From contig OZ022256.1 of assembly GCA_963978905.1 (NCBI GenBank), positions 1,657,501-1,721,500 on the forward strand: DNA of 64,000 bases. Reading direction: 5' to 3'. Positions 10,422 to 22,184 of the stretch are shown here, piece by piece. Numbering within the stretch: position 1 is the stretch's first letter; each line of letters opens with the position of its first letter. The translations under genes and the position numbers were made by a program. Under the pieces are notes generated by a model. It saw only the letters and a program-made list of their open reading frames with translations, made no database searches and was not told the origin of the DNA. This DNA is from Trichostrongylus colubriformis. Its lineage: Eukaryota; Nematoda; Chromadorea; Rhabditida; Trichostrongylidae.

Positions 10422-13404
10422 CATAGCAATAAAGCACAACAACAACAACTATGCCAATCCGGTGTTAGTTACTGGTATAATAGAGATCAGAGAAGCGGGG
10501 AGGGAGGGGGGGGGGGGCGAGGGGTATTTGGTCCCCTGTAGAGAGAGTTAGGTCGTACTGAAGCTGCCATTTTCCTCCCATACCTGGGAGTGTCCTGCTC
10601 ACCACAGATAGAAATCCCTTGTCGGAGTGCCCATATCACTCTGTTTTAGAGCAGTGCTGCAGTGCTTTAGTGCAACTAGGCACAGATAATTTGATTCCTC
10701 AAAATTGGGAAGAGTGAGCCTTAAATTGTCCCCGGAAGTGGTGAAACTTGCGTTCAAAGACGCTTATGGTGTTTTTCGCTGACTCGTTCGGAAGTGTTTC
10801 TGTCCTTCTGCTGTCGATGGCTGAGCAGCTGTGGGGGACGAGGCAACGATCACGGCTGCTTGTGTTAGCTTTCCATGCCGCTTATGTCCTTGGAGGGGAG
10901 GTTGTGCGGTTTCTCGAATGTTCTACTTTGAGTAATATGCTTGATTACGTTCAAAACTTATCTTCGAACTGTAAACTGGGAATACGTTGTGCTTTGCGTT
11001 GTGTAGTAACAGGAAATGGTTGGCTCTAGAATCCTTCAAACAAGTAACGCGACACCACAAACGAGACATCTGACAGGCTTCACAAAGATGAGCACAAGCA
11101 GAGGTTCTAATGCAGTTGAGGTGCATTACTCGCTTTCGTGCTGCCGTCTCTCCCCCGATACCATCCTATAATCCTCAACCTGTACACTCAAATGGGCATT
11201 TTTACCTAATCCGTACTCGAGAAGGGGGTATACAAGAAACCTACGCCAATACAGCGCAGAACGCCGAGCACAGCGCTTTTTATCCCACTGCATTGACACC
11301 CAAGCCGAAAGCCAGCCATGACTGCGACCAAAGGCATGATCATGGCCCTGCCAGGTACAGAACTCAAAGTGTTTCTCACTTTTGATGAAACTGCAACTGT
11401 AGGGCAATGGCCTGGAAGTGCCGTGTGTAAATTGCTCCACTTCAAGATTTCACAAGAAAGAGTCGCACTAGAACGAGATATAAGATAGAAGTGGAAAGGC
11501 TTCTCACAGGAGACTTGCCAGTTCTCAGCAAATAGCTACATATCCTGCAAACAATCTTTTCAACGTTTTTGGTACTTGCTAAGTTGCAAGAGTTCGCAAA
11601 ACTGTGGCGAGATGTTCCTTAAGCCCAACTCTATCCATCTCTCACAAATTTGATAAGCATTTACACACAGCCAGCAGTCCGTTTTGCATTACCAGGGTAA
11701 AAAGCCTAGGTCCATCTTGTCAAAAACAGAAAATAGAATTCGTATTTATTACGCCATAGCTATTAAGCTTAAGCCTTATAAAGGCATCTCCGTATCTTTG
11801 CAACGAATGGGTTCTAATGCTAGCTAAACATAAGAACAATTATAACATGCACAAACATCATTACAAGTACATAGGGTCAGTAAAGGCTATACGTGAGAAG
11901 CCCCATCCATTTGAACGCTCCGATTTGGCGCGCAGGGGTGAGTGCCGATTGGTTGAATTTTTGCTTCGCGGCGTCGTATTCGCGGCAGCGTCACTACGAG
12001 TCGTTTGGAATTCCACTCAAGACGCAATGGGCTGGTACCGTGAAGGATCGTCAAAGATTGCAGTCTGGAAGCTTCGGAATTTTCTTATGTTGTTGTTGTT
12101 GTTGTTGTTGTTGTTGCTGTTTTAACAGATAAAGCTGCAAAGGACCCGCACTCGCCGCGCCGCTCGTCGCACGCAGCCGCGCGAAAATTCGACGAATCGG
12201 CGCTCACCCGGTGAGCAGCACGCAGTTCTGGGGCTCCCACGAACATTGCGGTGTACTACGTAGACTTGATGCGTCATGAAATAATTTCGTCCTGCTAAGC
12301 CTCCACCTAAATCATCGAATTGCGATTTCGGTCATTTATTTACACGATATACATACATGTGACTTTAGACGTTATCTGAGCAGACGGATAGAAATTGAAG
12401 ATACATCAGCTGGAAGTAGCAATCTCACTCTCTGGGGTGCGAGGGCGCTACCTTTTGAAGAAGCGACAGAGAGAGAAGTAAAGCACTTTGAAGCCACAAA
12501 TTCGATTGTGCACAGAGGAACAAAGGTGTACTTCTGAAGTGGGAATACAAATTGATCTTACAATGTACAAATAAGAGAAAATTTGTGATGTGATATTGTC
12601 AAAACGAGGAATCGAGTGATGGGAACACAGAAAGTGACAGATAAGTTGATTCGTTGCCAAACACACCAGCGGTTTCGATCGCACAGACGAGAAACCATCA
12701 AGTGGCCGACAATCCCAAATCTGCGAGTTGCTCGTCATCACCTTGCTGCGAATGCATTTTCATGGGCTCTGACATTTCTTGATTCATTCGTTGCTCATTG
12801 AGCAGCACTAAAACTGTTATTCAAGTTCCGAACACTATGAAAAAATTTAACCCTAGTGTTGTCCTAGTACCAAGGCATCGGCACATCACGCCTACATGGA
12901 AAAAACAAAGCTCGGCAGTTTTCAAGAGAAGGGAGCTGTAGTGGTTAGTAGTAGTTGTGCAAGAAGATAAGTTGATGAGTTGATAGACATGTGTGAAGTA
13001 AGCGTCGCAGCACTTGTTGCATGTATGTATTATTACAACGCGACAGATGAAGTGGTTTTAATGTCTTTGCGCCAGATGCTGAAGCAGGCTTATAGTTGGA
13101 TGACGCTTGATCATGACTCCAAAAACATGTGACTGAAATACCAACATTTTCATTTGCGAGTAAGATGTCATGCATGACGTGCTGCCTGGACTTCCATTTC
13201 CTCAATAGTTTAGCGCTATCCAGCACTACAGACAGTAGAGCATCCCAGAAACCCCTTAGAACATTTTTGCTTGGGGAAACAGCACATTCCTGAGAGGCAC
13301 ACTCGCAATCACCCTGGTGTTGCTGGTGAACGAAATGCGTTAACCACCTCGTAGTCATTTTAGAGAACAAGCGCCTTTCGACTGCTAGAGTCGGAGTGAG
13401 GGTC
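10422..13404. other. Intergenic, mostly unrecognised
   Basis: No family resemblance was found. The longest open frame is 141 codons on the minus strand (13370-12945) with no recognised motif; it is within what chance gives in 64 kb. A poly-G tract is at about 10502-10519, and a foldback MITE occupies about 11930-12225. Confidence 0.5.
11930..12225. repeat. Foldback MITE, GTCGAATTTTCGC family, with TGT microsatellite
   Basis: Carries TTTTTGCTTCGCGGCGTC at the left, GGGCTGGTACCGTGAAGG in the interior and GAAAATTCGACGAATCGG at the right. A (TGT)n tract at 12088-12116 sits in the middle. A shorter TTG tract sits at the same place in the 22545-22745 copy, so it is a family feature and not a chance microsatellite. 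Confidence 0.65.
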
Positions 13405-13408
13405 CAAT

Positions 13409-13768
13409 TGTAATCCCCTATGTATTGGGAGTTGGCTGTCTCGGCCTCTGAGATCGCGGGGGATGTCGGACACGTCGTAAATGTCCGCGATGATATCTCT
13501 AGGTAATTAGAGGGCTCTCAGTGCCAAGCCCTACCGTGACCCGTCCCCTATAAATGGGAAGTTGGGAGCCTCCTAGTGGGTTCCTCTACTGTTACCCTCG
13601 TCAACTCCTCGTTTATTCCCTTTGTATTCTATTTTGTTGTATCACACATAAATATTATAACCGTATCTTCTCAGTTCCATTGCATAAGCTCTCAATCAAT
13701 CATAAACTGATTGAACCGGGCAATATACCACTAGACAACCTATTTTCTCGGATTCGAGAAAGATTACA
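13409..13768 (+). repeat. 5' LTR
   Basis: 360 bp, TGTAATCCCC to GATTACA. A TATA box (CTATAAATGGG, 13549-13555) lies mid-LTR and marks the likely U3/R promoter. Compared with the 3' LTR it has an extra 9 bp near 13438 and about seven substitutions by eye, so roughly 2 percent divergence. Confidence 0.93.
13549..13555 (+). promoter_or_regulatory. LTR TATA box
   Basis: TATAAAT within CCCCTATAAATGGGAAG, kept in both LTRs. Transcription of the genomic RNA would be expected to start a few tens of bases downstream. Confidence 0.6.
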
Positions 13769-13795
13769 TGAGAGCCAAGCCTAGGTGAAGTCGGA

Positions 13796-16700
13796 TTGAC
13801 TGATCGAGCTTATTTCAGAACAATGTCAGTGAGAAGCGGAAATTCTGTGGAATTCACGGAAAATACGGCAGAAATGGATGTGGACAACACACAAATTCCC
13901 GGAAATAATACGGAGGTAAGCCAAATGGATCCACAATTATCTAGAATATTTGATAATATAATCCTTCGGTTGGAGGACGGTCTGGACGACCAAATTCGCA
14001 ACTTATTTGCTCAGAAAAGACAGAATATTTTGGAATTGGTCCGAGGGACAGTGGAAACCGCTAGAGAAAAGACGATCCTGTCTATTTGCCAAGCTAAGCA
14101 CTCGATATTCGAGGAAATTGCTATGACTCCAGACGAATTGCGCAGCATTTTGCCAATTGCGACTTTAAATAGTAGCTTAATGCAAACTCTAGCCACGGAA
14201 TTAGGTTGCGAGATACCTGAAGTTATGGCAACAGTGAGGGCTCAAAATCTAGAGTTAGATAAAGTCAAATCACAACTGATTGAAAAGGTAGAAAGCATAA
14301 AATGCCTAGAAAACCTAAAGAATCAATTGCAGAGCCAGGTGAACGATCTCTCGGCAAGAATGGCCAGCTCGTTCGGTGAACAACGACAGCCAGCTACAAG
14401 TGCCCAAGGTGAGAAAAGCAATCCTACAGATTGGACAGCTGTTAGAAAACAACTTTTGTCATTGAACAATGTCAATAAGTCCAATGTTCAGAATCGCCAA
14501 GCCGCGTGCCCACAAATGAAAGATGGGATTCAAATGCACCGGAGGTCAATCTCCAGCGGACGGTCGAGTTCATCCTATCAGCCATCTTCCAACGCGTCGA
14601 CAGTCGCTGAGTCAAGTTCAATTTCCCAATGCTCGGACGGAGGGGGAAAATCAGAAACTAGCCATATTTCGCATGCAATGAACGGGATGTTCAGCATCTT
14701 TAAGGAAGTTTTTAAAGCGCAAAGTGTTGCAGAAGTGCAAAAATATGACGGTAAAAACTCACTAGGCGACTTTTTGCGAGCCATAGAAGTGAAATTTCCC
14801 TCTACGGTATGGTCGGACTGCGATAGGCGTGATATGTTGGTGAATCACTTAACGGGATCGGCAAGATCTGTGTATAAGGGCCTGTCTGAAGGCGTAAAAA
14901 GGGGTAGTTTTGCCGGAATTGTGCAAGCTCTACAAGACGCACGGCGAAACCCTTGCGAAAGGCTCAGAATAATTGAAGAATGGGATAAGCTTAGGAAAAG
15001 GAGCACTGAATCGGTAGGAGATTTTTGCTACCGCATGGAGGATATCTCCAGAAAAATTCACCCGAGCAATGAATGGGATTTCCATCTAGCCTCTAAATTG
15101 TACTCTTGTCTACAGCACTGGAAAGATTCTTACCATATGCTAGCAGCTCTAGAAGCTCGTGATGGAGAGATCTATGAGTCTGTCAAGAAGGTTGCTTTGA
15201 GACTGGAAAAGACTCAAATAGTAAGATTTGAAAGGGAAGAACCCCGTGAGAAGTTCAAATCATTTAAAAAGCGGATAATTGGCAAAGAGGCGACTACCTC
15301 GGTCCGTGAGGATCGAGTGACGCCGAAATGTTATCACTGTGGCGGAAATGGCCACTACAGCACTGCCTGTCCCCACAAATCGATTCCCAAAGGTCAACTC
15401 TCAAGCGGAAAAGGCCAGGGGATAGGTAGGAAGGGTGCACGCGAGCGCTCCCAAGCAAAAGCGTTATCCACATTCGTCGAAGAGTGGTGTGGGATGGTCC
15501 GCATGCAAAAGTCACCCGTAGATCTGACCACTGTGACGGTTGGAAAACCATCACTCTATGATGCTAATATTTTTGGAATTAATGTAAAAGCGTTAATTGA
15601 TACCGGATCGGTTATTTCCATACTACCAGCTGCTCTCCTTATGCAAGCAAAGCGGAACGGCTTTGACATAGACAGCCAAGTAGAGATGGTGCAAAACGGT
15701 TGCGAACACAAAGTTTTTGACGCATCAGGTAACCAGATGGAGTTTTTGGCAATAGTTAAGGCGGATGTCAGCGTTAAGGGAACGGATAACGTTCGAATAA
15801 CCATGCATGTCCAAAAGAGCAAGAACCATACCCTTCTCTTGGGAACTAACGTTCTCGATGCCCTAGGGATACAATTAAGGTTTGAGCCCAAATTTTCGCG
15901 GAGTGCGATAAGTGTGCCGGAACGTGCAAAGGCGTCTAAAAGGGTGGTAATATCACCGTGGGCCACAGCGAACGTTGAGCTGGAAAGCAGTGGAAGCTTC
16001 GGAGAAAAGGTCTTTTGGTCCATGGATTCTCGTGTCACATCAGGGGTATGCCACCTGGAACGAGGTAGTGCGAAAATTTCAGTGGTCAATCGCAACCTCC
16101 AGAGTTGGGTCATTAAGAAGGGTGAACCTTTAGGAGAATGGTTAGACGAGCCAATTATCGATCCTATAACGATAGACACGTCAGGCGGTTTGCTTGACAG
16201 GGATAAACCTGTAAGCCCAAAGATGGACATGTCAAGCGGTACGCTTAACATGGAAAAACCTGTAGCTTTAGCAACCTACATGTCAAACGATAAGGTTGAC
16301 AAAAGGGAACCTGTTACCTCACCAACAGACATGTCAAGTGGTATGCTTGACATGAAAAAGTCTGTTTCTGTGCCAAAATCAGAGCGTATAAAAGTTTTGA
16401 TTGATATAGTAAAGCAAAATCATAGTTCCGGGAAGCTTACAGAAGAACTTGTCGATATTTTGAGGAAGTTCAGTGACACTTTCGCAATAAGCGATTCCGA
16501 ACTTGAATGTACCAGTTTGGTAGAACACGACATTGACGTGCAGGGACACCCTCCTATTCGTCAGAGAACGAGACCTGTACCCTACGGTGTTCGAAAGCAA
16601 GTGGATAACATGCTTTTAGATCTGAAAGATCGGGAAATAATTGAAAATAGCCAACCACCTTGGGCTTCTCCAATTGTTTTGGTAGCCAAAAAGGATGGTA

Positions 16701-18907
16701 GCACACGACTATGTGTTGATTACCGAGAGGTAAATAAGGTAACAAAAAAGGATTGTTATCCCATACCACCCATTGATGTAACGCTACAGAACCTGCAAGG
16801 GAAGCGATGGTTTTCATCCCTAGATTTAGCTAGTGGTTACTGGCAAGTGCCCCTTACAGAGAAAGCAAAAGAGATTAGCGCTTTCACTACAACAGCGGGA
16901 TTGTTTCAGTTCAAGGTACTGCCATTTGGTCTCACAAATGCGCCGGCTGCATTCCAGCGATTAATGGACCGGGTGCTCGGTAACCTCAAAGGGTCTGAAG
17001 TCTCAGTATACTTAGACGACATATTAATCGCCACAGAAACTGAGGAGCGCCACTTAGAAGTGTTGGAACAAACACTTGAAGCATTCCGGAAGGCGAATTT
17101 GAAGGTGAAACCTCAAAAATGTCGATTAGTGGAATCCAGCCTGGAATTTTTAGGCCATGTAGTGGATAAGGATGGGATAAAAACAAATCCTAACAAGGTC
17201 AACAACATCCGTAATTATCCGGTCCCACAAAACATTGCTCAATTAAGAACATTTCTGGGAATGGCTGGATATTACCGCAAATTCATCCTGAGATATGCTG
17301 AAATGGCTAAGCCGTTATATGAGCTCACTAGTCCTAAAAACAAGTTCATCTGGTTAGAAGAACAGAGCAAGGCATTTGAAAGGCTGAAGGCAGCTTTGTC
17401 AAATGCTCCCGTGTTAGGTCAGCCAAACATTGAAAAGGCGCTGGACAACAGTCGACCTTTTATAATCTATACTGATGCTAGCAGGATTGGAGTTGGAGCG
17501 GTGTTAGCTCAAGAAGGGGATGACGGGTTTTTACACCCACTATTTTTCGCATCCAAATCCTTCTCCTCTGCGGAACGAAACTATCATGTAACTGATCAGG
17601 AGGCTCTAGCACTCATTTACAGCCTTAAGAAGTTCTACTACTTCATTTTTGGGATTCATACTATAGTGCGCACGGACCACGCCGCGCTAACATCACTGTT
17701 TAAGCGGGTTAACGTGTCTCCCCGTGTTCTACGTTGGGCGCTGGAAATACAGCGGTATGACCTTAGCATAGAACATGTGAAAGGAGTGGCCAATTGCGTT
17801 GCAGATGCACTTTCACGTGGGCCGGTACAGCTCCAAGATGGGAATGAGCCCGTAGGGATAGCAGACGAGAAAGTAGTTCGCGCCATACAGGAACACGAGT
17901 GGCTAAAAGAGTTGCGAGAAGACCCAGATTTTGAATTACTAATTCAAGCAGTGGAAAATGAGCAAGAGGAGGAAGTAATCTTACCAAAATGTAGCCGAAA
18001 ACTAAGTTCACTGGATTTTGTGATAGACAGCGGGCAGCTGAAACTCATCTGTGAAGATGGTTCATCAATTCCAGTGGTTCCGCAGAGCCGACGGCGTGAG
18101 TTCTTCAATGAGGCCCATAATAGCGCTCTAGGAGGTCATTTTCACGCTAAGAAAATGCACATTCAACTTAAGAAAGTTGCATTTTGGCCTAGAATGTATT
18201 CCGATCTGGTTAAATGGTGCAAGGAATGTCAAATATGCTTCTTAACAAACCACAAAAGACGGAATATCCCACCTCTTAAGCCAATAGTTTCGGTGAAACC
18301 ATTTGAAATTGTCGGTATTGACATACTTGAAATGGGTCTAACCACTAGAGGGAATCGCTACATTGTTACCATTGTAGACCATTTTACAAAGTATCTAGGA
18401 GCGTATCCCATACCTGACAAAAAGGCCGAAACAGTAGCGGAAATGCTGCTTAGTAACTGGATCTGCGGTTGCGGAAGATGGCCGGCAGCACTCCTTTCAG
18501 ATCGTGGAAGCGAGTTCGAAAATTCTATCATGGAAGCGCTATGCTCTGTTATGGGAATCGAGCAAAAATTCACGAAAGGATATTGCCCACGAGAAAATGG
18601 TATAACGGAAAGAGCCAATGGGACAATCGTGAAAATGCTTAGAAAGAAAACAATGGTACCGGCTGAGTGGGACAGGATTCTGCCTACGATTGTATACGCT
18701 TACAATGCAGCGCCAAACCAAGCGACTGGGGAGAGTCCTCATTTCTTGCTATATGGACATGATCCTATATACCCCTCTGCAATTATACCAGCAAGGGATC
18801 TATCACCGTATATGGTAGACTATGACATATATAAGACGGAATTTCTTAGTAGACTTTGGCTCGTGAGTATATCACGGAACATGCCAGCGAATACCGCAGT
18901 CGAATGA
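13796..18907 (+). pseudogene. Gag-Pol polyprotein of the Gypsy element, frame broken within integrase C-terminus
   Basis: Open for 1,703 codons; the first ATG is at 13823. In order, numbered from 13796: N-terminal coiled-coil-rich gag, then a gag capsid-like region (about 300-450), CCHC zinc knuckle from Cys512 (CX2CX4HX4C), aspartic protease DTGS at 602, a 4 x 51-bp repeat linker (about 794-861), RT with YLDD at 1072-1075, RNase H (YTDAS near 1225), integrase zinc finger from His1441 (HHCC), and the DD35E core at Asp1509, Asp1569 and Glu1605. The catalytic residues of every domain are present. The frame breaks near 18855, before the integrase C-terminal domain, which continues one frame over. 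I infer a single-base mutation; no canonical slippery heptamer is seen there. Confidence 0.92.
16175..16378 (+). repeat. Four 51-bp tandem coding repeats between protease and RT
   Basis: Unit starts GACATGTCAAGCGG recur at 16175, 16226, 16277 and 16328, exactly 51 bp apart. Each encodes a 17-residue unit of pattern DMSSG-L-M-KPV. The repeat keeps frame and forms a flexible linker ahead of the RT domain. Confidence 0.85.
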
Positions 18908-19836
18908 AAAGCGCATATGACAAGAAGTGGGGCACCCATAAGTCAGCAAAAATTAATGCTGGAGATCGAGTCTATGTCAACATCCCAGCGGAAAAAGGGA
19001 AGTCGCGTCATCCAAAGCTCGTAATTCCTTGGGAAGGACCGTTTCGCGTGGTTAGCGTGTCCACAAACTCCGCCTTGGTAACGCTGATCGGAGAAAACAA
19101 ACCACTAAAAGAAATGCCTTTTGATCAATTGGTAAAGATTCCATCGCAGATCAGTGATGCACCGGTCAAGGGCTTGACCACCCGCTGCGGAAAACGTAGC
19201 AGACCGAAAAGATCAAAAATCGATAATTTGACTACCATTGCGTGTTTAAAAACTCATATTCCAAATTTCAGAACCGTCTTCTCATCAACGGCCGATGTAC
19301 AGCACGTTAACTGGCACTGCCCCGGAAAGCTGATGTGCCAAGGAGTGGAAGTGGAGTGCTCGACCGATGCGACTCTACTCGATATCGTACCGAATGCACC
19401 TTTTGGAGCTTTGAAATTTTCATCACCTTATGATCTAGCTCGCTTATTGTCTGTTGTAACCCAATCTCATATACCCGAAGCCTGGCGGGCCGCAAGGCTC
19501 TTAGATCGCTCATACGATCTCATTACACCAACCGGACTCGGCATGGCATTATCATTTTATCAGAAGCATTGCATCCATGCAACACTGGCTTCAGTGGCAC
19601 TTGCTGGTAACGTCGCTCCTGAACACCCTCCACGCCATGGACGGGATCCTAGCAATATGGCTGTCGTGGCGGACGTCGCTCGACAGTATGCCTCTATACA
19701 TCCATGGACAAATACATCTTGGAAAGCACTGGCACCGAAGGAAAATCTCATTATTTTACCTGCCGGATTCGACAAGGTCGTAGACTGCTTCAAGGGAGAG
19801 CACCAGAAAGCCGTTGTTATGAAACAGCCCGAAGAT
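18856..19836 (+). pseudogene. Integrase C-terminal domain plus long unknown extension, cut by Tc1
   Basis: This frame first gives the integrase C-terminal region (SAYDKKW, then GDRVYVNIP and a WEGPFRVV barrel strand). It then runs without a stop into about 230 residues of no recognised family, ending where the Tc1 element begins. No signal peptide or membrane segment is evident, so an envelope protein is not supported. The same frame is open again immediately after the transposon (from 21402), so the extension was longer before the insertion. Confidence 0.75.
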
Positions 19837-19837
19837 A

Positions 19838-19918
19838 CAGTAGCGGTCAAAAGTTTGGAAACTTTTGAATTTTCAACCTCCCTCGACTAAGAAACAACCG
19901 AGTTGTCTCAAATTCACA
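19838..19918 (+). repeat. Tc1 left terminal inverted repeat
   Basis: Starts CAGTAGCGGTCAAAAGTTTGG; partner at 21320-21400 is its reverse complement with two mismatches. Confidence 0.93.
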
Positions 19919-20128
19919 TGGTAAGTATAGAATTGAGTAGGAAACACATGCGTGACATCGCTTGCCGATAATCGATTAATTGATCTACAGTATGTGATTT
20001 ACTCATAATATGGCCCGTCAGAAGTATGGAAACTCTCTTGTAACGATATCATCCCGCTGCTAATTTGTGAAGGTTTGCAATTGTTTCATAGTTTTAGGTA
20101 AAGTTATGGCACAGTATCTCATTTTCAG

Positions 20129-21150
20129 ATGGGATCTGGTAACGAAGTAGCACCAGCTGTGCAGGAGGCGATTGTTTGGGCCATTCAATCTGGAACGCCC
20201 AAAACCTTTTTGCAGAGCAATATCACCTCGTTAAAAGCACGATCACCAAGATTTTCAAGCACTACCAAAGGCAAGGAGGTGTGGTGAAGACTCATCGTTC
20301 AGGAAGACCTCGTAAAACGACACCAAGGGACGACACGTTCATCGTAAGGGCCTCGCGTGCTGACCCGCGCGCTTCGTCAACGGACACTCTCAAACAAAAG
20401 ACAAATTATTTGAGCTTTTCTGACAGCCGAAGTACTGTTCAGCGTCGTCTGAAAGGTGGCGAGTTATTTGGAAGACGTCCCAGCAGGAAGCCACTAGTGA
20501 GCTCAAGGAATAGGAAGGCGCGACTGAGTTTCGCACGTCAGCACCTTGCCTGGACCAGAGAATAGTGGGGAAAAGTGTTGTTCGGCGATGAATCGATGTT
20601 CTGCCTCTTTGGCAGCGATGGTTTGAAGTACGTGAGGCGTCCTGTGAACAAGAGAAATCTTCCAAAGTACCAGGTACCAACAGTGAAGCATGGCGGAGGT
20701 AATGTGATGGTATGGGGATCTTTTGGTCCATGTGGCGTTGGCCCACTTTTCCGTATCCAAGGGTATATGGACTCGTTCGCGTACAAGGGTATCCTGGAGA
20801 ATACCATGCTTTCTTTTGCTCTTTAAAGAATGCCTAGGGAATGGGTTTTTCAGCATGACAATGATCCGAAGCATGCCTCCCTCCTCGTGACCGACTTCCT
20901 GAGATCGAATAAAATTACTGTCATAAAGTGGCCAAGCCAAAGTCCGAACCTCAATCCGATTGAGCACCTTTGGGAGGAACTTCAGCGTCGTACAAGACGC
21001 ATTCCAGTGAAGAATTGCGATGAAAAGTATGATATCCTGTTGAAAGAATGGGGTTCGATTCCTCAGTCCAAAATTGATGCTCTGATCGAGTCAGTGCCCA
21101 GAAGGTGTAAGGCTGTCATTGACTCACGCGGTTATCAAACGAAGTACTAG
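20129..21150 (+). pseudogene. Tc1-type transposase, frameshifted with two stops
   Basis: The N-terminus starts at ATG 20129, directly after a TTTTCAG acceptor-like site. The paired-like DNA-binding half begins in this frame, shifts near 20180-20220 and continues in the next (VKSTITKIFKHYQ, GRPRKTTPR). Two in-frame stops follow: TAG at 20563-20565 and TAA at 20824-20826. The catalytic triad is still readable: Asp in FGDES (20583), Asp in QHDNDPKH, then 34 residues to Glu in NPIEHLW, the DD34E signature. Ends QTKY-stop as in the family. Not active as it stands, though its ends could respond to a transposase in trans. Confidence 0.92.
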
Positions 21151-21319
21151 TTTTTGTCTCGTATTCTGACGTTGTTAGGCTCGATTTTCTTTGCTATTGA
21201 GAAGTTTCCAAACTTTTGACGCGCCCTTTTTGAAATAAACAGCATTTCCTCACTCAAAATTTCCACTCTCGAAAAACGACGTCCCACATCGTGTTCTCTA
21301 CTTGATTTTATGCCTATTC

Positions 21320-21400
21320 TGTGAATTTGAGACAACTCGGTTGTTTCTTAATCGAGGGAGGTTGAAAATTCAAAAGTTTCCAAACTTTTGACCGCCACTG
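21320..21400 (-). repeat. Tc1 right terminal inverted repeat
   Basis: Reverse complement of 19838-19918; ends GACCGCCACTG before the target TA. Confidence 0.93.
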
Positions 21401-21401
21401 T

Positions 21402-22000
21402 ATGCAACCGGATTGGTTCGCTAACGACTACTCTTCCATACTACTATTCAGTCCCGTGGAATCCGCCGGTACATTGAGATGGCGTAGTCCTTGGACCCTC
21501 TTAATGCAGATGGTAGCTAAGGGGACAGAATTGATCGCACTTGCTGGGCCCCAAAATGAGCAGCAATGGAGGAAGTCCGTGGATATGCTACGCGACCTAT
21601 TTGAAGAGACATTAGTGCAGCGTCCCTCTTTAGCGGGTCGCTTACGATGCCTTCTACCTCTGCGCTCCCATCAAGAAGTCGTAGGAGCAGGATTCACTGC
21701 AGCCACATATGAAGATGGAAAACTCTTCACTCAGAGCGCGGCAAAGCGCTTCTGGAAGGCAACGATGGTACAATATGCGTCGTTTATAAAGATGGAACCA
21801 TTTACGAGAACGGAGGAGAAACGCAAGTGCCCCATGGAGAGTACATCAGCGCCGAAGTGCGCATTACCACAGGGGTAATCATGGTACAGAAAACCATCGA
21901 CAAAATAAACCTCGGAAAGATCAGCGCCCTGCTTACGAGCCTAGTCATGAAGCCCGGAAAACTCCTCGTCATCAGCAGGAACGCCAGGCACTCCAACGTA
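21402..22000 (+). pseudogene. Distal part of the Gypsy C-terminal coding region
   Basis: Resumes the frame that Tc1 interrupted and stays open to 21878. From about 21750 the better-looking frame is the neighbouring one (GTICVVYKDGT, GEYISAEVRITTG, ending NARHSNV-stop near 21999), which suggests a single-base indel near 21750. No family recognised. Confidence 0.55.
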
Positions 22001-22067
22001 TAGGCAACAAGATGTACAAGTTGGTCCCTATCAATGTGAGCCGGCATGATGCTCACAGCTCTGCAGA

Positions 22068-22136
22068 GCTGAGGTTTTGATCCTCGGCCTCCGCGGCCAT
22101 ATAGAGGCCGCGGAGGCCGAGGATCAAAACCTCAGC
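22068..22136 (+). repeat. Perfect 31-bp hairpin before the 3' LTR
   Basis: Arms 22068-22098 and 22106-22136 are exact reverse complements (GCTGAGGTTTTGATCCTCGG...), loop ATATAGA. It lies after the last coding sequence and about 50 bp before the 3' LTR, so it would be in the 3' UTR of the genomic RNA. Confidence 0.93.
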
Positions 22137-22184
22137 AGTTCTAATATGGCGTAGTGGAAACGCCTATTCGTTTGAGGGCCCCCA

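Larger units (their letters stand above)
19838..21400 (+). mobile_element. Tc1-like transposon inserted in the Gypsy element (1,563 bp)
   Basis: 81-bp terminal inverted repeats (19838-19918 and 21320-21400) differ at two positions; TA lies on both sides (19836-19837, 21401-21402). Size and DD34E transposase match the Tc1 family. It interrupts the retrotransposon reading frame and is therefore younger than it. Confidence 0.95.

Noticed and set aside
12945..13370. 141-codon minus-strand frame next to the 5' LTR
   Set aside because: No recognisable motif; length is possible by chance.
18840..18910. Programmed frameshift in the Gypsy pol
   Set aside because: The break is inside the integrase, where no programmed shift is expected, and no slippery heptamer or downstream structure is evident. 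A point indel is simpler.
18856..22000. Envelope gene of an endogenous retrovirus
   Set aside because: The frame is continuous with integrase and lacks a signal peptide and membrane anchor.
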